This document shows positions 17,906 to 27,294 of a stretch of 64,000 nucleotides of DNA, piece by piece (positions within the stretch are counted from its first letter, which is position 1; the number at the start of each line of letters is the position of its first letter). The translations under genes were made by a program, and so were the position numbers. A model generated the notes under the pieces. The model was not told where the DNA came from. It was given only the letters and a program-made list of their open reading frames with translations, and made no database searches. This stretch comes from SIAJ01 sp963773845 (lineage in GTDB: Bacteria > Planctomycetota > Planctomycetia > Gemmatales > Gemmataceae): assembly GCA_963773845.1 (NCBI GenBank), contig CAVZCU010000004.1, positions 186,001-250,000 on the forward strand. The letters are read 5' to 3'.

Positions 17906-18154
17906 ATGCGAAAGCGGTCACGCAAACAAGCTCGGTTGCCCGATCTAAGCGAACTAGCCTTCGCCATTGTCCAGACTGTCGCTGGGGAAGCGAAGCCACA
18001 GCCGGCCGATGACGGCAAAGACCCGGCAGCGGTTGCGCTGGGTCGCAAAGGGGGGTTGAAGGGCGGTAAGGCCCGCGCGAAGGCGATGACGAAAAAAGAG
18101 CGGGTGGCGTCTGCGAAGAAGGCGGCGGCGGCCCGCTGGGGAAAGAAGGATTAG
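17906..18154 (+). CDS. Small basic KGG/Ala-Lys-rich protein
   Basis: 82 residues, divergent from the methyltransferase. The C-terminal half (DPAAVALGRKGGLKGGKARA, then ERVASAKKAAAARWGKK) matches small lysine/alanine-rich proteins of the 'GGxKGGxARA...AAxARW' type found in many GC-rich bacteria, sometimes called histone-like. It may bind nucleic acid; this is not demonstrable here. Confidence 0.65.
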   Translation: MRKRSRKQARLPDLSELAFAIVQTVAGEAKPQPADDGKDPAAVALGRKGGLKGGKARAKAMTKKERVASAKKAAAARWGKKD

Positions 18155-18351
18155 ACCTGATGCCCGTCCGCATCTTCTGGCGGCTCGGCTGGACTTGAGG
18201 ATCACAATTGGACGCTGGCTGAGTTGGTCGAAAAATCAACACAATCATGACCCATTACCAAAAATCCAATTCAGCGATCGGACGACGTCATTGACTCGGG
18301 CGAGATCCGGTTCTCGGAACCGGCCCTCCCATGGCTTCAGCGATGAAATGA

Positions 18352-19751
18352 TCAGACAATCTGCTTGATGATTTTCCCGACGACGAGGGTGAGACGTTCG
18401 CGGCGGCCGAGGTGGGGGAAGGTCAGTTTTTCCTGGTCGAGCCCGAGCTGGTGAAGGATTGTAGTATGAACGTCGCGAACGTGATAGGGATGCTCGACCG
18501 CGCGCAGGCCGATCGCGTCCGTCGCTCCCACGGCCTGGCCGCCTCGAATCCCGCCGCCGGCCAGCCACATCGAGAAGCCGAGGTTGTGATGATCGCGTCC
18601 GGCGCCATCCTGGGCCTCCGGCGAACGGCCGAATTCGCCGCCCCACATGACCAGAGTCGAATCGAGCAGTCCCCGCCGCTTCAGGTCGGTTAGGAGCGCT
18701 GCGACGGGTTTGTCCGTCTGGCCGGCCATTCGTTTATGGTTTTCGTTAATGTCCTTGTGCGCATCCCATTGCGTGTTCCCGGCTCCGCCGCCGGACACCA
18801 CGACCACGAAGCGAACGCCCTTTTCGACCAGGCGCCGAGCAAGCAAACATCGTCGCCCGTAGTCGTCCGTCGGTTTCGCGCCGACGCCGTAGAGTTCGAG
18901 CGTTTCCTTTTTCTCTTTCGTCAAGTCGAACAGCTCGGGGGCCTCCGTTTGCATCTGAAACGCGAGTTCGTACGAGCGAATGCGGGCGGCGAGATCGTCA
19001 TCGTCCGCGCCGTTCGCTTCGTTCAGTTCATGGATCAATTTCAGGGTCTTTTGCCGTTCCGCCGGTGCGACGCTCGATGGTAGATCCAGATTGCGGATCG
19101 GCCGGGAGCCGCTGCCAAACATGGTCGGCTGGTAAACCGCGGGCAGGAAGCCGTTCGAGTACATCGGCTGCCCTGCTTCCAGCGCACCGTGCGGGTCCGG
19201 CATCACGACGTAACTGGGGAGTGACTGGCTTTCCGAACCGAGGCCATACACGATCCACGAGCCCATGCTCGGAAATCCCGGCGTCACCCGCCCGCTGAAC
19301 AACTCGTACTGTGCCGCGGAATGAACGACCTTGTCACAGTGGCACGACCGCACCACAGCGATGTCGTCAATGCACCTGGCCGTGTTCGGGAACAGATCGG
19401 ACACTTCGACGCCGCTCCGCCCGTGTTTGACGAACGTGCGGGCCGAGCCAAGCAGCGTCGCCCCCTTCTTCACGAACTGGTATTTGGCTTCGCCGAACTC
19501 TGTCGGCCGCGGCTGACCGTTGAGTTTATTCAGAAGGGGCTTTGGATCGAACGTGTCGAGATGCGATGGTCCGCCGGCCATGTACAGGAAGATCACGCTC
19601 TTGGCCTTGGCCGCGAAGTGGGGCTTTCGGGCGCGAGCGGATCGGAGGCGCGAATATCGTCGGCGACGAGGGACGACAACGCCAGCACGCCGAATCCGCC
19701 AAACGCCTCGGTCAAGAATTCACGGCGAGTTCGAGTCAGAATGCGGTGCAT
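18352..19751 (-). CDS. DUF1501 (sulfatase-like) secreted protein, frameshifted near N-terminus
   Basis: The N-terminal 45 residues (MHRILTRTRREFLTEAFGGFG, a Tat-like signal with the RREFL pattern usual in DUF1501 proteins) are read from ATG 19751. The rest continues in another frame from about 19620 with AKSVIFLYMAGGPSHLDTFDPKP. The break is at a four-base G run (19620-19623 on +), where one extra base would restore the frame. DUF1501 (PF07394) proteins belong to the alkaline phosphatase/sulfatase fold; LYMAGGPSHLDTFD, VMWGGEFGRSPEA and GRDHHNLGFSMWLAGGG are typical. It is paired with the DUF1549/1553 gene immediately upstream (3-base gap), the standard planctomycete couple. The substrate is unknown. 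Confidence 0.87.
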
Positions 19752-19754
19752 CGG

Positions 19755-21707
19755 TCAATTCACGTAAAGAAAGGCGTTGAGGTTGAAGATCGCCAGAGCA
19801 AACTCGCGCAGCGGCTGCGACTTCAGGAAGGCGATACTCAGTTGCATTTCGCGCATGGTTGGCGGTCGGCCGGCCGCGAGACGGTAAGCCAACTCGACCT
19901 GCGACTTTCGGTCGACGCCCCCTTCTTGGCGGAGTCGCTTGGCAAACGAGTTCGCAAGGCTGTTGGCGAGGGTCCCGTTCAAAAGTTCGAGCGCTTGCAG
20001 CGCGTGCGTGCTCGACTGACGCCGGGCGCAGCTCGTCGCGGCGTCGGGCTGATCGAATGCCTGCATGAACGGAAGGCGCAAATTCCGTTTGGCCAACAAG
20101 TAAATCGAGCGGCGGTCGTGTTCCGAAGGGTCGGGAGTGATTGTCCATTGCGACGGAGCATAGAGTTGTTGCACCAAATCACGATCCACTGGAATGGCGA
20201 CGCTCGGTCCGCCCGAGTGAAGATTCAATCGACCGGCGACACTCAACATCGAGTCGCGGATTTCCTCGGCCGTCAGTCGCCGCCGGGGGTATCTCCATAG
20301 AAGCCGGTCGTCGGGGTCCTTTTGCAAGCCGGATTTCGAGGGTCGCGACGATTGGCGATAGGTGCTGCTCAGAACGATGAGGCGGTGCAAGTGTTTGACC
20401 GACCAAGCCGAGGGAGCAGCAAACTCACTCGCGAGCCAATCGAGCAGTTCCGGGTTGCTCGGACGGCCGGCGTTAATCCCAAAGTCGTTCGCCGTGTCGA
20501 CGATGCCCGTGCCGAAATGCCACTGCCAGATGCGATTCACCATCACTCGCGCAGTCAGCGGGTTTTTCGGATCAATGATGGCTCGGGCCAGAATAGTCCG
20601 CGGATTCGGAGTGTCGGGAGCCAACTCGGCGGTTCGAACGGCAAAACCAATCTCCAGTAACTTCGGGCCGACCTGTCGCCCTTGGTGATCGGTGTCGCCC
20701 CGCTTCAATACATGGACGGGAGTTCGTTTGGCGGCGACGTCTTGCACCGTAGAGAGGGCCGGCAAGGCCGGCGGCAACTTCGCCTCCAACGCCATCACCT
20801 TCTCTTCGGCTTGCATCCGCGCGTCGCCGGTGAGCTTGACCATCGATTTCTGCAACTTCTTGATCTCGGACTGAATCTTGTCGGTCTTCGCCTTCCACGC
20901 CGCTTGCTCGCCGGCAGTTGCCTTGACGACGTCCCGTTCCTGGGCCGCCGCCCAGAACGATTGAAAGCAATAGTAATCGTCCAGCGAGATGTCATCGAAC
21001 TTGTGATCGTGACAGCGGGCACATGCCACGGTCAGTCCCAGGAAAACAGCCCCCGTCACATTGGCCATTTCGGTCATCACTTCGTTGCGGCTGAATGCGA
21101 TTTGCGGATTGCCGGCATTGCGGCGCACGGGTCCCAGGCGGTTGAAGCCGGCGGCAATTCGAAGCTCATCGCTTTCGGGGTCGATCTCGTCGCCGGCGAT
21201 CTGTTCCAGCACAAACCGGTCATATGGCTTGTCGCGATTGAACGAGTTGACGACATAGTCGCGATATCGCCAAGCCCCGGAGAGATGGCGATCGTACTCG
21301 AAGCCTTCCGATTCCGAGTAGCGCACGACGTCGAGCCAATGCCGGCCCCATTTCTCGCCGTACTGCGGTGAAGCGAGCAACCGCTCAACGAGTTTTTCGT
21401 AGGCGTCAGGAGAATTGTCGTTGACGAACGCGTCGATTTCAGCAGGGGAGGGTGGAAGTCCGAGCAGGTCGAATGTCACCCGACGGATGAGCGTGGCACG
21501 GTCGGCCTCGGGCGCCGGCGACAGTCCGTTCTTCTCCAGACCAGCGAGCACAAAGGCATCAACAGGCGTGCGGATCGCGAACTTGGGACTGTGAATTCTT
21601 GGAACGTCCGGCCGTGCGCACAGTCGTAGCGACCAGTGCGTAGCCGGCTCACCGGCAATCAGCGATCCGGCGAAAAGCAACGCGAAAACAACGACGTGCA
21701 ATTGCAT
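19755..21707 (-). CDS. DUF1549/DUF1553 planctomycete cytochrome-like secreted protein
   Basis: 650 residues from ATG 21707, which begins a signal peptide (MQLHVVVFALLFAGSLIAG). PSCyt2/DUF1549 (PF07583) covers ~residues 45-255: VDAFVLAGLEKNGLSPAPEA, FDLLGLPPSPAEI, WGRHWLDVVRYSES. A CxxCH heme-type motif follows (CARCHDHKFDDIS), then a coiled-coil-like Lys/Glu insert. PSD1/DUF1553 (PF07587) is in the C-terminal half (RVMVNRIWQWHFGTGIV, STYRQSSRPS). It is intact, unlike its paralogue at 39314. It probably forms an extracytoplasmic complex with the DUF1501 protein encoded next; the reaction is unknown. Confidence 0.9.
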   Translation of the reverse strand: MQLHVVVFALLFAGSLIAGEPATHWSLRLCARPDVPRIHSPKFAIRTPVDAFVLAGLEKNGLSPAPEADRATLIRRVTFDLLGLPPSPAEIDAFVNDNSPDAYEKLVERLLASPQYGEKWGRHWLDVVRYSESEGFEYDRHLSGAWRYRDYVVNSFNRDKPYDRFVLEQIAGDEIDPESDELRIAAGFNRLGPVRRNAGNPQIAFSRNEVMTEMANVTGAVFLGLTVACARCHDHKFDDISLDDYYCFQSFWAAAQERDVVKATAGEQAAWKAKTDKIQSEIKKLQKSMVKLTGDARMQAEEKVMALEAKLPPALPALSTVQDVAAKRTPVHVLKRGDTDHQGRQVGPKLLEIGFAVRTAELAPDTPNPRTILARAIIDPKNPLTARVMVNRIWQWHFGTGIVDTANDFGINAGRPSNPELLDWLASEFAAPSAWSVKHLHRLIVLSSTYRQSSRPSKSGLQKDPDDRLLWRYPRRRLTAEEIRDSMLSVAGRLNLHSGGPSVAIPVDRDLVQQLYAPSQWTITPDPSEHDRRSIYLLAKRNLRLPFMQAFDQPDAATSCARRQSSTHALQALELLNGTLANSLANSFAKRLRQEGGVDRKSQVELAYRLAAGRPPTMREMQLSIAFLKSQPLREFALAIFNLNAFLYVN

Positions 21708-22079
21708 GGGAATAAAGGCGGGCCTATTGCAGGCAGTTGACTGCGGACAATTCGAGTGTACCCGGAAAAGCGGTCCGATGGGATGGTTTTTCCAAACACC
21801 AGGATTGTCGGGCTCAGCCAAGTTGCAATCCCGACGACGGGCTGGTCGCCATCATTGAGCGGAGAGGGCGGGACGGCAATTGAACTTTTTATCGCGGGGG
21901 TGAGGGGTTGGGACACTAAATTGCAGCAATTTCTCGACACTCCGAATTGCTACCAGACGAGCCCATCGGGCCGGCCGTAACGACACCGCGACCGGCCGCG
22001 GGGCGGTGAGGAACTCCAAATCTAACCGGACCTATGGCCCACGCCCGGTACATGAAGAAGGTTCAGCGGCTCGTCCGAT
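21708..22079. other. Intergenic stretch without a recognised gene
   Basis: 372 bases upstream of the DUF1549 gene. I see no coding frame, RNA gene or repeat I can support. It presumably contains the promoter of the 21707-18352 operon. Confidence 0.5.
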
Positions 22080-22745
22080 TTAGCGCTTGGCTGGCGGGAC
22101 TCCCTCGAACTCCTCCACCGATGCAAGAACGGTAGCCCGCTTCTTGACCTCCCCGCCGGGAAATTTCACCCCGCTGAAGAAGTCGATACGCAGCTTGTGC
22201 GTGTCCTTGAAGTCGGCCAAGTTCACCTTGTCCGGGAGGGCCTTGCCTGACAGGACGTTCCTCGACGGGGCGTTCTGGAATAATACCCCGAAGGAATTGG
22301 AGTTCTTGTCCCCGCTATGATGGTCCATTTCCCAGCCGGCCGGGAGGTCGAGGTCGAAGGCCACCACCTGGACATGCTCGGCGTAGCTGAACGCTCCGCT
22401 CTCTGCCCACACGTCCCCGGCCGACCGGAACTCCAGGTCCCCGATCCGAGCGCTGATGGCATTCTTCTTGGACTCGTAACGCCCGTATTCCTTCCCATCC
22501 GCCTGAAGGTCCTTCCCCCGCATGTCGTAAGTAATAGCCACTTTGATGACGGCTCCGACCTTGAACGGGGTGACACCTCCGTTTTCCGTCACACGGGCGG
22601 TGAACCGGTACGTCCGAAGGTCCGGGTCCGCGGCCGGCCTCAACGGGGCGGCGACCAGTTTGTCGTGCTCGTTGGAAGGCCCGACGGCGACCGCCCCGAC
22701 GAGGATCGCGGGGCATACCATCGCCAGCCATTCAATTCGCCTCAT
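22080..22745 (-). CDS. Secreted protein of unknown function
   Basis: 221 residues with a signal peptide (MRRIEWLAMVCPAILVGAVAVG) and GGGAG before the ATG. The body (TYRFTARVTENGGVTPFKVGAVIKVAITYD... DLDLPAGWEMDHH) reads as a beta-rich extracytoplasmic domain. No catalytic motif or family is recognised. It stands alone between the DUF1549 operon and the tRNA gene. Confidence 0.65.
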   Translation of the reverse strand: MRRIEWLAMVCPAILVGAVAVGPSNEHDKLVAAPLRPAADPDLRTYRFTARVTENGGVTPFKVGAVIKVAITYDMRGKDLQADGKEYGRYESKKNAISARIGDLEFRSAGDVWAESGAFSYAEHVQVVAFDLDLPAGWEMDHHSGDKNSNSFGVLFQNAPSRNVLSGKALPDKVNLADFKDTHKLRIDFFSGVKFPGGEVKKRATVLASVEEFEGVPPAKR

Positions 22746-23065
22746 TGCTACTCCCTGCGTCGCCGAATACGGTTACATCACAACGCGCCGCGCCGGGGCT
22801 GTCAAGCAGTCACTTTTTTGATCCGCCGTCGGCTGACAAAGGGCTCGATCTTAGAGACACCGCGACGTGACACCAAAGGCTAGACTTCTAACATTTCCCG
22901 AGAAGAACGGGCATTTGCAGCTTGTGTATTCTTGTTCAGTTAAGTAGGATTTTGGTATCTCTTGGTGTCTCCACCCGGTCGGAATTGAAGTGCTATCGCC
23001 GGACGTTCCGGTGAGATTCCGACTCCGACAACCGACCTAAGCTCACCTATCTCAACTTCTTCGAA
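22746..23065. other. Intergenic stretch without a recognised gene
   Basis: No gene is seen. A TGACACCAAA sequence near 22866 resembles the motif repeated at 39114-39143. The region lies 3' of tRNA-Ser and upstream of the 22745 gene. Confidence 0.5.
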
Positions 23066-23152
23066 CGGAGAGGGCGGGATTCGAACCCGCGGTGGAGTTT
23101 CCCCCACACAGCATTTCCAGTGCTGCACAATCGACCACTCTGTCACCTCTCC
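23066..23152 (-). tRNA. tRNA-Ser (anticodon GGA)
   Basis: The 87-base minus-strand sequence folds as a class II tRNA. The acceptor stem is GGAGAGG/CCTCTCC with discriminator G; the anticodon stem is CAGCA/TGCTG with loop CTGGAAA, giving anticodon GGA (reads UCC/UCU). It has a long variable arm and the T-arm GCGGGTTCGAATCCCGC. The 3' CCA is not encoded. Confidence 0.95.
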
Positions 23153-23224
23153 GACGCCGTGCATCTTATTTGTCGTCCCCGCGCAGCGTCAACTACGGTC
23201 CGACCACCTTACGTTAATGTGATG

Positions 23225-24298
23225 TCATGTCCGCTCAGCACCCGGAAACCGCCGGCGCAGGATCAGATAGTTGCGCTCGATGCGGATTCCGCCAATCCCC
23301 TCGACATACACGCCGGGTTCCAACGTCACAACGTCACCTTCGACAAGTGATTCCGTTGAATGGCGAACAAAATAGGGCGCCTCGGGATGACTCAATCCCA
23401 GGCCGTGGCCAGCGTGGTGCGGAAAATAATCGGCTAATCCCGCTTTAGCAAGTGCAGCGCGGACCGCGTCGTAGACAGTCTGACAGGCAGCGCCGGCTCG
23501 GAGTTCGGACTCGCCAGCCGCCATCGCGGCGACACAGGCGTCGAACAGCCGGCGCTGGTCGGCCGTCGGTTTGCCGCCGACGACCAGCGTATTCGTGAAG
23601 TCGCTTCGATAACCAAAGCGGACAACCGAGTAGTCGAGAATGAATGTGTCGCCGTCGCGGAGTTGTTGGGACGTGGGCGGTCCGCCGCGTCGAGCCGAGC
23701 CGGGTGATACCGCGAAGTCGCCGTACACGATGACCGGGCATCCGGCCGCCGCGGTACAGGCGGCGAAGACCCCCTGGTAAACATCCAATTCGGTCATTCC
23801 GGCGCGAATGTTCTGCCTGGCCCAGGCGTGGCCGGCGTCGGTGGCGCGCATGCATGCATTCAAGACGTCGATCTCGTCCGGGTCTTTTCGCCGGCGCAGT
23901 TCGGAGATGGTTTCGATCAAGAACGGGGAAGAGGAATCGGCGAGGTCGTCGTGAATGCGGCCGCCGTGCGCTTCCAGTGCTGGCCGCAACTCGAGGCGAC
24001 GAGGTCCGCGGCCCGGTGATTGGCCATCGTACCAGGGGACGATTTCGCAATGATCGACGTGTGCCGATTGCACGGACTCGGGCAGACGCCGATCGTGATA
24101 GAGAGTCGCGTGACCGTCCGGTCGAATGGCCAACAAACCACCGAAGTCGGCCCCGAGACTAAACGGATCGACGTGGAAATTCGCCAGGTAACGAAGATGA
24201 ATCGGATCGGCCAGGACGAGTTCCGGCACTTCGATCTTGTCGCGAAGCGCATTCCACAGACGAATGCGGCGAGCACGGCAACCTTCGGCGGTGAGCAT
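23225..24298 (-). CDS. M24-family metallopeptidase (Xaa-Pro aminopeptidase-like)
   Basis: 357 residues; CGGGAG precedes the ATG. Residues ~1-120 form the creatinase N-terminal domain (LVLADPIHLRYLANFHVDP). The pita-bread catalytic domain follows with all five metal ligands visible: Asp in FILDYSVV, Asp in YRSDFTNT, His in HHAGHGLGLSHPE, Glu in VVTLEPGVY and Glu in IRIERNY. It cleaves N-terminal residues before proline in peptides, or a related substrate, in the cytoplasm. It is divergent from ubiE. Confidence 0.9.
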   Translation of the reverse strand: MLTAEGCRARRIRLWNALRDKIEVPELVLADPIHLRYLANFHVDPFSLGADFGGLLAIRPDGHATLYHDRRLPESVQSAHVDHCEIVPWYDGQSPGRGPRRLELRPALEAHGGRIHDDLADSSSPFLIETISELRRRKDPDEIDVLNACMRATDAGHAWARQNIRAGMTELDVYQGVFAACTAAAGCPVIVYGDFAVSPGSARRGGPPTSQQLRDGDTFILDYSVVRFGYRSDFTNTLVVGGKPTADQRRLFDACVAAMAAGESELRAGAACQTVYDAVRAALAKAGLADYFPHHAGHGLGLSHPEAPYFVRHSTESLVEGDVVTLEPGVYVEGIGGIRIERNYLILRRRFPGAERT

Positions 24299-24416
24299 GG
24301 CAGACTCCCGATTCGTCGGAGTGGTCGGTTGGTCGTAGGTTACAGTTGAGAGTTGTTATTGCCCATGTCCCGATTGCGGTTCGTACCCTGTGCCGACTTC
24401 CTGCGAAGCTGCCCGC

Positions 24417-25145
24417 ATGACCAATTTGCTCGATCGCCGCGAGCCGCGCGTCCGCCGCATGTTTGACGGGATCGCGCCGAAATACGATCTGCTCAATCAT
24501 TTGCTCAGTCTGAATGCGGACAAATCCTGGCGGCGACGGGTGACGCGGCTGGCGCCCTTGAACTCGGGCCCGCTTCTCGACGTCTGCACGGGAACTGGCG
24601 ACCTGGCTTTGGAATACGATCGGGCTACGGGAGGGACCGTGCCCATCGTCGGCGTGGATTTCTCCGGGAAAATGCTGGCCCATGCGGTGCGCAAAGCCGC
24701 CCGCCGCGAATCCAAGCCCCGAATCCAATTCATCCAGGCGGATGCCCAGCAGTTGCCCTTTCCATCCAACACGTTTGAATTAGTCGCGGTCGCCTTCGGC
24801 TTACGCAACATTACCGACACCGATCGCGGACTCGCCGAGATGACCCGAGTCGCCCGGCCCGGCGGGCGCGTCGCGGTCCTCGAGTTTTCGCGTCCGCGCC
24901 ATTGGCTTCTCGGCCGCGCTTATCGGATTTACTTTCGCTATCTATTGCCGTTCATCGGCCAGATGTTCTCGCGGAGCGCCGACAAGGCATACGTCTATTT
25001 GCCCGCGAGCGTCATGGAATTCCCGGATGGCGAAGCGCTGGCGAGTCGGATGCGCACGGCGGGACTGCGGAATATCACAATGAGTTCGTTCGCGTGCGGA
25101 ATTGCGACCTTGTACGTCGGCGACAAAGAAAGTAGGACGGAGTAG
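24417..25145 (+). CDS. ubiE: Demethylmenaquinone/ubiquinone methyltransferase
   Basis: 242 residues from ATG 24417 (a GTG at 24390 is an alternative; neither has a clear ribosome site). Family signatures are VRRMFDGIAPKYDLLNHLLS, the SAM-binding LLDVCTGTGDLAL, then VGVDFSGKML, and the UbiE/MenG block VAFGLRNITDTDRGLAEM followed by RPGGRVAVLEFSRP. It performs the last step of menaquinone synthesis at the membrane; menaquinone is the expected quinone in this phylum, so menG is the better functional name. hemE follows after 54 bases. Confidence 0.92.
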   Translation: MTNLLDRREPRVRRMFDGIAPKYDLLNHLLSLNADKSWRRRVTRLAPLNSGPLLDVCTGTGDLALEYDRATGGTVPIVGVDFSGKMLAHAVRKAARRESKPRIQFIQADAQQLPFPSNTFELVAVAFGLRNITDTDRGLAEMTRVARPGGRVAVLEFSRPRHWLLGRAYRIYFRYLLPFIGQMFSRSADKAYVYLPASVMEFPDGEALASRMRTAGLRNITMSSFACGIATLYVGDKESRTE

Positions 25146-25199
25146 TTGTAATCCGTCCGCCGTCCGGCCGCGATCCTTAGCCCACCCTGAGAGTTTCGG

Positions 25200-26200
25200 A
25201 TGTCCCGCGATCATTTGCTGGTTCGAGCCGCACGTGGCGAAGTTGTCGAGCGAGCCCCCGTATGGGCCATGCGGCAGGCGGGACGCTGGGACCCGGAGTT
25301 CGGCCGTATCCGCGATGGACTTGGGTTTTACGAGTTCTCGGAAAATGTCGCAAAGGCGGCCGAGGCATCTCTTTGCCCGCGGCGGTTTGGCGTGGATGGC
25401 ATTATCCTCTTCTATGACATCACGACGCTGCCTTTGGCGATGGGTTTGCCGTTTGAATTACGGCCGCAGCAAGGACCGGTCCCCGACCGGCCGATTCGCT
25501 CGTCGTCGGATCTCGAACGACTGAATCCCAACCCGGAACCGGACTCTTACAAACACATTATTGAGTTGCTTCGAACGGTGCGGCGTGAGCTGAATGGCGC
25601 GTTGCCCGTCCTCGTTTTTGCCGGCGCCCGTTCACGGTCGCGGCCTATTGCATCGGGACCGGCAAGCACATGGACCAGACCCGGCGGTTTGCCGCGGATC
25701 AGCCGGACGTTTGGCGGCGCCTGCTCGATCGACTGTCGCATGCAACGATCGGATTCCTGAACACGCTCGTTCGCGAAGGGGCCAACGTCTATCAACTCTT
25801 CGACTCGTGGGCCGGCGAGTTGACGGTCGATGAATACGCGAATTGGGCGCAACCCTATCATCGCGAGATCCTCGCGGGCGCGACGGGCGTGCCCCGGATA
25901 CTGTTTGTCAAAGAGTGCCCGTACCTCGAGCCAATGACGCAGACGGGCGCGGAGGCCATCAGTCTGGGAACTCGGCACGACCTGGCGGAAGCACGGCGGA
26001 AGTATCCCGACCTCGTTTTCCAGGGCAACGTCAACTCGGACCTACTTCGATCGGGGACTCCGGACCAAGTGGCGGAAGCGACTCGTCAGTGCGTACGGGA
26101 AGGCGGCGGACATCGCCACATCGTCAACTTGAACCACGGCGTGGACAAGGCAACTCCGGTCGCCAATTTCGAAGCCTTCATCCGGGCAGCGAAAGAGTAA
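25200..26200 (+). CDS. hemE: Uroporphyrinogen decarboxylase (one apparent frameshift)
   Basis: It decarboxylates uroporphyrinogen III to coproporphyrinogen III in haem synthesis. The N-terminal part (PVWAMRQAGRW with the substrate-binding arginines, DGIILFYDITTLPLAMG with the catalytic Asp) runs to ~25625 in one frame. From ~25630 the next frame continues PFTVAAYCIGTGKHMDQTRR to the end, including the conserved NLNHGVDKATP. Adding one C to the CCC at 25627-25629 gives a continuous 333-residue protein with the expected GAPFTVAAY motif. Haem synthesis is normally essential, so a base-call error is more likely than a pseudogene. Third-position and length features are otherwise normal. Confidence 0.9.
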
Positions 26201-26310
26201 TCGCTTCAGCGCTTCCCAGCCTCGATTTTGGATTTGGAATGAACTTGTTTTATCCCGTAGGCGTAGTTAGGATGCTAGGTAATACAAAATAAAATCCACG
26301 GGAGGCTTAC

Positions 26311-27294
26311 ATGCGTCGTCGACATTTCTTGTGGGCCATCCCGTTCGCCGCGGCCGGCTTGACGTTCGTGCTATCCGGCTGCAAGGGCGGCAAGACCGCC
26401 GACCCCTGGGAATCGGCTGGCAAGAGGCCGAAAGTTCTCGTCTCATTTGCACCGCTGTACAGTTTCGCATCGTCTGTCGCGGGGGATGATGCGGACGTCA
26501 AATGTTTGATGACGAGCCGGGGACCGCACACGCATGGCGATGCAACCGCTCGCGAAATCGAACTCTCCCGTGGCTGCGACGTATTTTTCATTAATGGCAT
26601 CGGGCTCGAGGAAGACGCGGACGGCATCGCGACCAAATTGCAAAAAGTCGTCGTCAATCCAAAATGGAACGTCGTCAACCTGGGCGACAAGATTGATAAG
26701 TCCTGGCTACACGCGGGCGGTCATGAGGAAGGCGAAGAGCACGACCACTTGTTTGACCCGCACATTTGGCTGAGCCCCCGCTGTGCGAAGAAAATGGTTG
26801 AGGGTATTCGTGACGAATTGAAGCGACTGGATCCCGGGCACGCCGCGGGCTACGACAGCCGGGCCGCGGCTTACCTGGCCAAGCTGGATCGCCTCGAAGC
26901 GGACGGAAAGGCGGAGCTGGCCGCGAAAAAGAACAAATGGATTGTGTCGTTTCACGATTCGCTGGGATATTTCTCGGAAGCGTTTGGCGTGAAGATCGCC
27001 GATTCCATCCAAATCGATCCGGGCAAAGAGCCGACGGACTCCAAACTTGAGGAAATCATCCAGGCTTGCAAGAAGCACGATGCGCGGGTCATCGCCGTGG
27101 AGCCGCAGTTTTCCGATCACACAGCCGCCCGAGCGATTCGCGACGCGCTCCGGGGATTGAAGGATCATCCCATCGACGCGGTGTTCGCGGAGGTCGATCC
27201 ATTAGAAACTTGCGATGACGCCGACCTTTCGCCCGAATTGTATGAGAAGGTCATGCGTCAAAATCTGGAAAGACTTGCAAAGAGCTTGCAATGA
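26311..27294 (+). CDS. znuA: Zinc/manganese ABC transporter substrate-binding lipoprotein
   Basis: 327 residues; GGGAGG precedes the ATG. The signal peptide ends in a lipobox (VLSGC), so it is a membrane-anchored lipoprotein. Cluster A-I ligands are visible: PHTHGDATA, a His/Glu-rich loop AGGHEEGEEHDHLFDPH, and WIVSFHDSLGYFSEAFG. The His-rich loop is characteristic of zinc-specific ZnuA. The start of znuC overlaps the stop by four bases. No Zur box could be identified with confidence upstream. Confidence 0.88.
   Translation: MRRRHFLWAIPFAAAGLTFVLSGCKGGKTADPWESAGKRPKVLVSFAPLYSFASSVAGDDADVKCLMTSRGPHTHGDATAREIELSRGCDVFFINGIGLEEDADGIATKLQKVVVNPKWNVVNLGDKIDKSWLHAGGHEEGEEHDHLFDPHIWLSPRCAKKMVEGIRDELKRLDPGHAAGYDSRAAAYLAKLDRLEADGKAELAAKKNKWIVSFHDSLGYFSEAFGVKIADSIQIDPGKEPTDSKLEEIIQACKKHDARVIAVEPQFSDHTAARAIRDALRGLKDHPIDAVFAEVDPLETCDDADLSPELYEKVMRQNLERLAKSLQ

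Noticed and set aside
13887..18351. Prophage or integrative element with defined ends
   Set aside because: No integrase, structural phage genes, terminal repeats or tRNA junction were found, so only 'accessory region' is claimed.
26240..26275. Sigma-70-like promoter for znuA (TTGTTT, 17 bases, TAGGAT)
   Set aside because: Only 3/6 and 4/6 matches to consensus and no Zur-like dyad; too weak to list.
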